A stretch of DNA of 57,686 nucleotides from Scytonema sp. UIC 10036 (GTDB lineage: Bacteria > Cyanobacteriota > Cyanobacteriia > Cyanobacteriales > Nostocaceae). A program made the position numbers and the translations under genes. Numbering within the stretch: the first letter of the stretch is position 1; each line of letters begins with the position of its first letter. The stretch covers positions 1 to 57,686 of the forward strand of contig NZ_WJFC01000074.1 of assembly GCF_009725235.1 (NCBI RefSeq), read 5' to 3'. Shown in pieces: positions 42,403-54,400 of the stretch. The notes below the pieces were generated by a model. The model had not been told where the DNA came from, made no database searches, and saw nothing but the letters and a program-made list of their open reading frames with translations.

Positions 42403-45400
42403 CTAGGCAATACTTAAATTAACTCGCATAACAACATCGTTGAAATCTTTGTCTCCACCACTTGGTAAGTCCTCAAAGCCAAAAACGTTATTCCCTAACA
42501 AGCGAATATGATCTACTTTATCAGCGTTAGCTCCTAAGAATGGGAAGTAAACTGCTGGATCGTTATTGGAATTGCTATCAAGTAAAGCATCAGGTTTACC
42601 ATTAACAATCATAAATGGTGCAAAGATTGAACCGGGCTGTAAAGTTCCTGTGTAAGTTGCAGTACCTTGGCGATCAACTGTTAAGTCAATACCTGCAACA
42701 CGTCCACGAACTGCGGCTTCAATATAACCAGTCTGTCCCGCGAAAATATCTGCTGTCCCATCTGAGTTGGTGTCAATACCACCATTCTCATCAGCTACTT
42801 GATAAAAACCGATAAAATTATCAAAATCTGCTTCTCTGTTAATGACAAAATCAGCTTTTACTTGGCTTGTAATCCCCCGTAAATCAATAACTTCTCCTTG
42901 TGACTTTCCTTGGAGATTTGTACCGAGAGGTAATGAATCATTGGTAGACTGAATTTTTACCACCAAATCCTTGAAGTCATCACTACTATTACCATCTGTA
43001 TCTTTCCAAGCTAGGGAAAATTCGTCAGAACCTAAGTCTGTTATTTTTTGCCTTAAAGGATTAGAAAATAGTAGGTCTGTAAGTGGAGTGGCTCCAGCGC
43101 GTACAGCATCAGTTGTACTGTTTCTGACTAAATAAAATCTCAAGTTTTCGCCGGAATTAAATTCCAATAAATGTGTCAAATTGTTGGTATTAAACCCATT
43201 GGGGAGATTAGCGAGCGCAGAAAAAATTACTTGAGATCGGTTCAAAGCTGCTTCGGCATAACCTGCTTCTCCTGGAGCAATACCGTCAATTTTACCTTGA
43301 GCATCGTCTACGGTGAATACTCCGATTTCATTGACCAGTTTAGAAGTTTGTTCAATGAGCGTGACTTTAAGTTTTGATTTACCACTACTGTTGGCAATGG
43401 TAAAAATGTCATCGGCTATTTTTGCAAGTTTGAAAGTAGGTGAGCCGTTTTGCTGGGCAACAGTTAGTAGGAATGTGTCAGTTGCGATTAAACCATTATT
43501 ATCTGTAGCTCGTACCTCAATTTCTAAACTGCCAATATTTGCGTTAGTTGGTGTACCGCTGAAGTTACGAGTAGCAGGATTAAATTTTAACCAGCTGGGT
43601 AAATGACTGCCATCTTTTAAAGTTGCAGAGTAAGTGAGATTGTCACCTGCATCGATATCAGTGAAGGTGTTGACATCAAAGGTAAAGCTGAAGGCTGTAT
43701 CTGCTAGGGTGGATCGATCTGCGATCGCATTCACCAATGTCGGCGCATCGTTGACTCCTGTAATGGTAACGCTTGTTGTGCCCGTGCTGCCACCTTTGCC
43801 GTCAGCGATAGTGTAGCTGAAGCTATCAGTTGCATTTTTACCTACTGCCAAGCTTTCAAACTGACGGTTGGGATTATAAGAAAAATTACCATTGGCATTG
43901 AGAGTTAACAGTGCGCCAGAGGCGAGGGCGATCTGAGTACCTACATCTGCTGTTTTGCCGTTGACAGCAGTGACGGTTAGATCCCTATTCATCTCAGTCT
44001 CAACACCACTACTCCAGTCATTTAGCACATTGCCATTGAGAATAGTGTCTTCGTTAGTAGTAACGATATGTGGAGTATTAGTCGTTGTCGAAGTTACGTT
44101 AATTGTTACTTGAGTGGTAGACTCTAGATCGCTATCAGCAGCAACTACGGTAAGGTTAAACGGAGTGCTAGAATCTGCGATCGCTAGATCCTCTGGGTCA
44201 TTAACGAAAATTTCGCCGTTTAAGTCAATGCCGAAGGGCCGCTCGCCATTACTATTCAAATCTTTGTTACCGGAAGTCATCGAATAGCCGACACTAATAT
44301 CAGTAGAACCGCCATTACCATCATTAGCATCTAAGTTGCCAACTACAGTACCGCGCTCTGCATTAGAACTAACGGTAAAATATCCTGTTGATAAAAATAA
44401 CGGTGCTTTATTCGCTTCGATAGTAACAACAAAGATTCGATCTATGGTTTGCCCATCGCTGTCTGTAACCGAAACTTTGATATTAGCACTGCCAGTCTGC
44501 CCAGCTATTGGTGAAATATTCAGGAAGCGAGTATATTCATTACTTCCTGGTGTAAGCACAACATTTCCTGCGGGGAGAAGTTTCTCATTATCAGAAGTAA
44601 TATTAATTATGAGCTTGTTTTGTGGTGTTTCAAAGTCATAAACCGTGATGGGGAAATCAGCGAGTTGCTCACCTTCAACAAGAAAAAGGTCGCTTACTCC
44701 TCCTAACTGGGGCAAGAGGGTAACAGCACGGATGGTAGCGAGTGCATCATCGCTGGTATCGGCATAAGCCAAAATCTCAGTTTCGCTAAGCTTACCTTGA
44801 CCCAAGAGATTCAGTGCATTGGCTTCTTCTCCATTAGAAACTCGCTTCGCTTGCGTTACACGGCGCAGGAGATCAAAGCCGTCGCTTGCTTCGTCGCTAA
44901 GAATCTGTTTCTTAATAGCTCCAGCAACCAGGACTTGAGCCGCTTCATCAGCAATGCTCTCAATAACATTCAAGTCGATATTAAATGACAAGCCCTTTGC
45001 TTGCAGGAGAGATTGCGCCTCAGTTGCAGCAGCACGAATAATCGTTTTTACTTGGTTAGCATCTTCTAGATTAAGTTGCCTACTAACAATTAAATCTACC
45101 ACTGCTGAATAGGCAGCAGCACTTAGAACGCTGTTAACTGGGGCTTGTTGTTCGGTAACTGTACTGCCACCTGCACCAGCAAGAAGATTTTGTATGCCTA
45201 GAACTGCGCTTTGAACCTTGGTAACGGCGAGAATAACTGCTCTGGCTTGGGGGTTGGCGTTGAGGGTTTCGTCCTGGTGGTCAAAGCCAAATAAATCAAT
45301 ATCTGAAGAGATGCCAAACTCACTTTGAATTATCGCTAAAGCATCATCAATTGTCTTTCCTTCTGTCACCAGTTGCTGAATTAAAACACTTAGAGGTGTA

Positions 45401-48400
45401 ATGTTGCTTCCTGGTAATACTGCAAGCGTTGTTTGGAATGGCAAACCTGTTGTCGCATCTATTCCACCTTGAGAGCAAATCAGTCCAGTTGAAAGATCCA
45501 ATCCCTGTGGAATTTCGAGAATATAAGTGCCGTCCGATTGAGTGATGGTGTTAGGTTCTTCAGGATCGAAAATGGCATTATTATTGGCATCAAACCAAAT
45601 TGTGGCTCCTTCAATGGAACCGTTCTTCAGATACCCTGCAATTGTTGTGGCTGCATCTCGAACTGGTTGGACAATGATTTTTTGAGCAGCATCTTTACCT
45701 GCTTGTATAGCTTCATTCAAGATACCCTTAACAGTATCAGCAACATTGGTGACTTTTTTCTCAGCCTCGCTTTTTATTCTGGCAAGAATATCATCGAAGC
45801 TATCAAAATCACGATTTGTTTTGCCAAGATTAATATTAAAACCACCTAGTTTTTTGCCTAATACAGTGAGATTGATATCTTTTAAACTTCCAGAGATAAG
45901 TCCGCTTTTACTTACATCAAGATTAGTCGTGACATCAAATCCTGCGATATTAATTTTCCCAAAACTTAATGTTGGAGTTTTAAGTTTACCAGTTAAGTCA
46001 AAACCATGCTGGTGTAAATTAACTGATAGATTTGATTTTCCAGAGCCAAAAATATTAGTATTAACAGCAAAACCCAGACTAGTTTTACTGCCATTAACAG
46101 AAACATTCGATAAATTGCGACCGAGAAGATAAATGTTACCGTTACCAGAAAGCGCAAAATTATTGATGTTAGAACCAATGGTGACAGTAGAGTTAATGTT
46201 TCCTAGTAAAACTTTTGAGATACCTAGAGACAAGCTACCTGTTGCAGTCAGGGCATTACGGTTTCCACTAAAGCTAGCGTTAGCAATAGGATAACTAAAA
46301 ATGGATAAACCACCACTTCCTGATAAGTCAAAATTATTATTACCTAGCGTAACATTAGCATCCAGTCCTCCTGCAAAAATACCAGGAATACTAGGAAAAT
46401 TTAATCTGCCAGTTGCTGAAATGCCGTTACGATTCCCGCTAAAGTTGACGTTAGCAAGCGAGTTATTAAAGATGGATAAGTTGCCACTACCTGTTAAAGT
46501 AAAATCATTATTACCTATAGCAACATTAGCATTTACCCCTCCTGTCAACACACTAGGAATATCAGGAAAATCTAATCTGCCAGTTGCGGAAATGCCATTA
46601 CGATTTCCACTAAAGTTGACGTTAGCAAGGGTGTTGTTGAAGATAGATAAGTTACCGCTTCCTGTTAAAGCAAAATCATTGAAAGTTGTTCCCAGTGCAA
46701 TAGTAGCATTGGCATTACCTTGAAGAACACCAGGAATTCCAAGTAGGTTGAGGCTTCCGGTAGCATTAAAACGAGTGCGATCGCCACTGACAGTTGCACC
46801 AACAATAGGATTACCAAAAACTAATGCATTAGCAGAACCACTAAATGTAAGGTTTGATTTGGTAATGTTTGAGGCAGTGAAATCAGTGTTTAGTTGTAGT
46901 CCAGGTAAGGCTAGCTTACCCTTGATGTCTACATCATCAACTCCAACCCTAAAGTCTGCTTCTGCTAACTCAAAACCAAAGAGTTGAACACTTGCATCTC
47001 CAGAGATTAGAGGAGATGTACTTGTGCCAATCTTGATATCTAAATTCAGATCGGGCTCGTTATTAGCACCTTCAATAATGACAACGCCTAAGCCGCCCAA
47101 ATTAATTCTGGAGAGCGCTAAACTACCAGTAATTTCTGACAGATTTGTCTGTGCATTTAAGGCAAGTTTTCCTTTCACGCCGTAAGCATCAACTTGTGCA
47201 TTGATAGCGAAGCCTTCTTCTAAAGGAATTCCAGCGATGTCAGTTTTAAAAGGAACAAACTGAATTAAAGGTTCATTCTCACCGTCATTGTTCAGATCGA
47301 GACCAGAAACTGTAACGTCTAAAATCGTGTCGAGCAGATCCAGCGTTTTGTCAATGACTGGAATTTCATCTCCAACTTGCTTGAGTGCAAACGAACCGAT
47401 TGGGCCTACCAATAAATCAACCAGAGTCAATGGTTGATTGGTTTTCAGAAATAGTGCAATATTTTTGAGATTGGTACGATCTATGGAAAAGGCAGCTTTA
47501 AGATCGTAGTTTCCGAAACGGGCATCGCCTAAAAAGCCAATACTGTTAATGAAAGGAAACGTATAAGTTCCCCCTAATTCAAAGGCTAAGTTACGAATTT
47601 CCGAATCAGGAATGCCGAAGGGGTTTTTCCACGGACTACTGTTAGTCTGTAAAGCAAAACCTGCTGTTACGGTTGATACAGGGAACGGGTTTAGCTGAAC
47701 GTTACCAGAAAGGAACAAAGTTGGCTCATTGTTCTGAAAAGGATCGTAGCCTGATAATTCAAGGTTGCCAGTAAAACCGAAGTTTGGATTTAAACTCTTA
47801 TCAACAGCTAAACCTAGTTTTAGGTTCTTGAGAATAGCTTTCAGTTCACCCAGAGATAAAAGCGTCGCATTCAGGGGAACAACCGCAGCTAAACTAGCTC
47901 CCTCTGAACCCAAACCTGCAAGTACACCTAAACTTTCAATCCCTAAATGTTCATTAATGAATTTTGAAAACTGATCTGTACCAGATTTAAAGTCAATAGT
48001 ACCAATGAAGTTAAATCCTTCAACAAGGGTAATAGAACTGAGTCTGGAATCTTCAATTTTTTTTGTTTCACTAGAAATAATTAAATCAGGATCGGATACC
48101 TTGAATAAATCTAGTATCGGCACCCCTTTAGCAAAGTCTGTAAAGTCAATGAGGTCTGGTAATTCGTAGCGTAATTGAAAGTCTCCTTTCTTGTCGTAGG
48201 TAATATTAAATCTCTTGCCATTGAGTTCAGCACCAAATCCTAAATCTGGCCCTGTGGCAACACTGATTTCAGGTTCTGCAAGTTTCAGCATCAGATTTTC
48301 TGAACCGAAAAATGCTTGATTAGCTGCTTTAATTGCTTTCTCAATAAATGCAGGCGATTTTCCTAGAATATCATCAATATCTACAGTAAAATTCACTTCG

Positions 48401-51400
48401 TCCTGATATCTTAGTGTAATACTGTATTGTGATGAGAGATTCTCTTTGTCTTGAGGCTTTTGTGATAGAACAAACTCTAAATCATCTAAGTTATTACCAA
48501 TTGATTGCAGCGAAGCTGTCACTTCATTAGGTAACTCATGCCCAAAGATATCCTCCATTAAATCTAGTGATTGATTGAAAGGAAGCCGAGAAACAGCAAG
48601 CTCAAAACTCCGCTTATTACCAGTACCTTCAATACGGATGCGGGGATTACTGACCGTTAAAGGTGAAGAAATTGGTGTTCCTAAACCTAATGCGCTAGCA
48701 AGCTCATTAATTGGCTTACGCAGGTCAAAATCACCATTGTAAGTAAGTGCTAATTTGTCTTTGCCGAAGGTTAATCCCAGGTTAGAAATTTCTGCAAGGA
48801 GACTATTAATAAAGCTAGGTGCATTTAGCTCACTGAGTAAACTTCCTGCGTCGGCTCTAGCAAGACGAGGAATACTAAAGGCATAAGTGAAGTCACCGCT
48901 ATCATTTTTCTCAATTGCGACTTCAGGATTTTTAATTGCAAGTGTGTTATTAAAGGGACTACCCAAACCTAGAGTTTCTGTTAGTTTGTTGAGGGCTGAA
49001 CCAACATTAATGTCTCCCAAATACGTAAGGCGTAATTGGTCTTCGGCAAGGATGAGGTCTAGGTTTTGCGCTTGGTTGGCTAGATTTTGAATTTCAGTAG
49101 GAAGGAGAGAATTTACTTGACTTGTAAGCCAAGACTGAAGACTAGCAATCGAAAGACGAGGTGCAGTGAATTCAAAGCTAGGATTGTCACCGGGATTGAG
49201 AATCTTGAAAGCGGGATTGGCGATCGCAAGTTCTGCGGGTAGCGGATGACTCAAACCAAGTTGATTTGCAAGCGGGTTAATAATCTCTTTGACATTCAAA
49301 TTACCACCGTAAGTAACTTGCACTGCATTGTCACTTACAACTAAATCGAGATCCTGGGCTGTATTTGCTAGAGCTTTAATTGCGCTCTGCACAGTGTCGG
49401 GTAATGCAGAATCTAAAGCGTCAACTTGAGTCGTGAGCCAAGATTGAAGACTATTGACGGGTAAGGAAGCAACGCTTAACTCATAGCGGGGATTAGTCGC
49501 TGGGTCAATTATGGTGATGTTAGGAGCAGTCACCGTGAGTGTAGGAAGCTTGAGTGTATTGGCTAAATCCTGAACTCCTGGAGTCTTACCTAACAAGTTG
49601 TTCAAAGACTGGTTACTGAGGTATCCCAAACGCAAGCGATCGCGCTCTACTTTTAAGTCGAAAGCAGGGACATTGGCTAACAGGTTATTAGCAACATCAG
49701 CAAGCTTGACATTCGTCAGCAACCCAAGAAGAGTTTCGGCGCTGAGATCCGGAATAATTAGGTTAAACTCGGGCTGTTTAAGGTCAAATCCTTCTACCTC
49801 GATTTGTGCATTAGCGATCTCCCCTTGCAAGCTTGCTAACTTCAGATTTGTGGCAATGGTCGCAAGATTTGGTAGTTTTTGTAGTAAATTATTCGTGTTT
49901 AAATTCCCAGGATAGGACAGTAAAAGGTGAGCGCCTTCTATACTCTTTAAAGTTACAGGTAAGAATAGACTGCCTAATCGAGTTTCGAGAGTTGTTTTTA
50001 ACCCACTCGGTACCGAGCCAATTTCTTTGCCTACTGCACTAACAAGCTCGTCCCAAGTTAGGAAGGTGTTATCACTGAAAACAGTGACATTAACATCAGA
50101 TAAGTTTAAGTTGTGATAACCAGGGTCTTGACTAGTGACAATGTGGCGAATGCTTGTAGCACCTAAATCGGCTACACCAAGCGCACTTTCAACACCTTTA
50201 ACAGTTATTGTTTGAGCTTGGTTCCAATTACTGCGGTTAAAGGTAATCGGCGCGATCGCTTCGAGTAATCCCCCTGTGGCAGCAAAGTTAATTGTGACAT
50301 CACTATAGGGTTCGCTGTTAAGCCGCATTTGATAGGTAGTTGAGCGTTCGCCTTCACCTACTTGAAGAGAAGTTTTCGTGACTGTTACTCCAGCCACATC
50401 TGCTATGTCAACAGGAATATCATTTAACTTGAAGCCGTTGTAACCTGCGTCATTGCTAATTACACTCAGGCGAATGGGGGTTTTTTCTCTGATACTTCCT
50501 TGGGAAATACCATCATTAACTGCTACGACATTAACAGTCTGAGGTTGATTCCAATTTGTGGAGGTGAAGATAACGGGTGTGAGAGGACTTAAGGGGCTAG
50601 TTGTCAAGAACTCAATTTTGACATCGCTGGCAGGTTGGCTGCTGAGAGCAATCGTGAAGCTGTCGGTTTGATTTCCTTCTCTGACTTGGTTGATACCATC
50701 GCTAATGTTGACAACAATGCTAGTAGTGTCATTCTCCAGCACGCTTACTACAGCATTTTTAATAGGTAGGTTGTTAAAAGCTGGGTCATTACTGACAACT
50801 TTTTGAATAATTGTCCCCGTCCGATTGCCCGTTACTCGATTATCATCAACTGGAGTCACTAAAACGTTTTGAGGGATGTTCCAATTGTTTGGAGTAAAAG
50901 TCATCGGCGCGATTGCTTCAAACAAACTATCGGGACTAAAGTTAATTGTGACGTTGGCAGTAGGCTTAGTATCAAGAACTAGCGTGTAAGTGGCAACCTC
51001 CTGTTGTCCTTCTTTGAGTTGAATGCTTGGCGAGACTGTTAGTCCTGCAGTCTCATCTTCCAGTACCGTTGCCTCAACATCGCCAACATGAATGTTTTGG
51101 TAGTTTGGATCTTGGCTACTAACTTGGTGAGTAATGATGCTTTTGCGATCGCCACTTACAATACCGTCATCAACAAAATTAACGGTAACGGTTTGGGCAA
51201 TATTCCAGTTAGTTGGGGTAAAGGTGAGTTTATCAATGGCTGTGCTATATTTATCTGTCGCGATCAGAACTTCTACGTTGTTTCGCGGCTGACTGGTTAG
51301 GCGAATAGTATAGTCATCGCTACCGCCTTCAAAACCCTTGGTAAGACTCCCGCTTTCCGTAATACGAACCCCAGCAATATCGTCATCGCCGATCGAAACT

Positions 51401-54400
51401 GTGTTACTTGCCTTAGCATTATTCACAAGATAACCGGAGCCAGCAATGAGAGTAAGATTGACAGTTTCTAACGGCTCAGTCACCTTATCATCAGGAGTGG
51501 GTAGAACCTCAATTGTTACCCCCGTCGCACCTTCTGGGATATAAATACTACCAGGGAGAACAAAGTAGTCCGGTTCGCCAGGTCCAAAGGGTTGATTATT
51601 ATTGGCTGTGGCTGTGCTGGTCGCTTCAACTTGATAGTTAATTGTAATACCGCCAGCTGGTGCTGCTGCACTCAAAAGCAGATTGAATTGACCAGCAACT
51701 GTGCTTTCTTCACTAGCGTTGGCAGTAGAAAGAATACTAACTGTGGGTAGGTCTTGGTCTTTAACGGCAGCATGAAGGGCATCTACGACTAAATCAATTG
51801 GGTAATTGGGGTCGCTACTAGCAGTAATGCGATGGACAATGGTACTAGTGCGATCGCCTGTTACTTCTCCATCAGCTAAAGCGCGAACGGTAACGGTGCG
51901 AGGCGTTGTGTCATTTAGAGAAATGATTTGAGTCGGCGCAAAGTTGACTCCATCTAAACTAATTTCAGTTTGAGAATCTGCCGTTGCTGTTACTTGGACA
52001 TTACTCGTCGGCGGTTGAGTTAAAGCAATCTGATAGGTATCTGTAGTTCCTGCTTCACTGACAACAACATTCCCGTTGCTCTTAATAATTAAGACACCGA
52101 AACTTTCATTGTCTTGATTGATGAGTTGCAATGGAGCGATCGTAATGTTATTGTATTTGGGATCAAAACTGGTAGCCGTAGCTTGAATCTTAAACTCTGT
52201 CGAACCGTCGGCTTGATTATCATCTACTCCTGTTACCGTCACAGTTTTAGCTTTATTCCAGTCTTCAGGAGTAAAAGTTAGCTTTGAAATTGATAGTGTG
52301 CCCTCAGTGAGATTGGAAGAAGTTAGGTTAATCTCAACAGCTGACTCCGGTTGGCTGGTTAAAACCGCCTCAATCTCGCTTTTTCCTCCTGATTCACTGG
52401 TGTTGTTATTTCTTGCAGTTATCTTAACACCAGCAACATCATTATCGTTAAGAGTTAGGGTTGCCGTTTTGTTAGTGCTACTGGGGATGTATTCGTTGCT
52501 ATTAACGCTTAGTAAGGTGAGTGTAATGGTTTCTGGATATTCAGCAATTCGATCGTTAACACTGGTTAAGGTGAGCGCTTTTTCAGTTTCACCTTCGTTA
52601 AATTGAATCGTTTCGATGAGGTTAAAGTCCTTGCCCAATGTAGCTGTACCGGATATCGCGACTTGTACCGTTGCGCCACCCACTAAAGCAGGTCGATCCA
52701 AAGAAATCATAAAGATTCCTGGATGACCTTCAATAATGCTGTGCCCAGCATTGATACTTGCAGTTGGGACTACATCGTTATCAATATTGAAAACTTCAAA
52801 GTCAGCAACTTTAATATTTTTATACTTGTCATCTTCACTGATGACAGTAGTGCTAATCGTGAAGGATTTATTGCCATCTATGGAATTATCATTAACTCCC
52901 GTTACCGTTACTGTCTGTGGTGTAAAGAAGTTGTTACTGTTAAAGCTTAAAAAAGCCGGAGAAACAGTTCCTTCAGTCTCGTTACTGCTGATTATCTGAA
53001 TCTTGACCTCTTTAAGAGGTTGGCTATTTAGTTTAACTGTAAAAGTTGCCGTAACACCATCTTCTGTCACATTGCCAGTCATGGGAGAAAGAGTGACACC
53101 TGCTGTATCGTTGTCTAAATTCCCAATCTCAACTTTTTGATTAAGCTGATCTAGGTTTGCTTGAGTTAGCTTGGCGTAGTTAGTATCCGAACTCTTGGAA
53201 GCATCAAACGAAATGGTGTAAGTCTGCTTTTCATCATCAATAAAGTCATCAACGCCAGTAACAATAACCGTTTGAGGAGTATTCCAATTATTACTGTTAA
53301 AAGTTAAGGACGAAGTAGACAGTTCTCCTTCGCTAGTATCTACTCCTTTGATATCAATCGTTACCGGATTACTGGGTTGAGCATTTAAGACAACAGTAAA
53401 TTTAGCAGTATCGCCTGTCTCGCTAGTTTCTGAATCTTGAATATTGAGGGTGATACCAGCTTTATCATTATCTTGGTTTTCATACTCAAATTGAGTTTCC
53501 AGGCTATCGTATTTAGCATCTTGGCTAATAACGTCTACGGTAATTGTGTTTTTAACATTACCGTCAATGAGGTTGTCATCTACACCTGTGATTGTAATTG
53601 TTTTAACTGTTTTAAGGTCATAATCATCAGGAGTAAAAGTTAAAGTTTCACTTGACAAAATGCCTTCAGAAGTATCTAAACCCTTTAATTGAAGAACAAT
53701 ATTCTCCAGAGGTTTAGTTTTGAGACTAAAATTAAACTGTGCCTTGGCACCATCTTCGGTCGTCGTTACAGATACAGGCTCAATCAGAATGCCAGCTTCA
53801 TCATTATCTTCAATCCGGATAGAAGCTGAAACAAAATCATAATGAATGTCGTAGTTTTCGCCTTTTGGGTCTGGTAATAATGTTAAAGTAACGGTTTCAT
53901 TATCCTCATCTATCGCGTCATTCTTAACATTAACAAAAAGTGTAATACCAACTGTTCCACTGGGAATTTCAAGAGAATTTATTTCATTAGGAACGGTGAG
54001 GTGCTTTTCACTGATTGAGTTTCCGTCTTTAAATGAGATTGCAGCACCGATTGTGTAATCTTCAACTTTTTTCGCCTCCCCAGATAGGTTATAAAACAAA
54101 GTGAAAGGCTGGGAAGGTTCTCCAAAAAAATTAATATAGAACTTACCTGGCTCGCTTAGATTATCGTTGTTTTTATCGTTTTCAGAGCCATCATTTTCAC
54201 CAGACTTATAATAAGTACTGAGATAAATTTTTGATTCGTTATCTTGAATTTCAAGGTTGATGTTACTCTTGGCTTGTTCTACATTATAAACAATCTCTCC
54301 ATTAGAGGTTTTTAATGGAGATATCTGCAAATCTATCGTTTCACTAGACTCAACAAATTTATCGTCTATGGCTACAACTTCAACAATAGGGGATTTAAAC

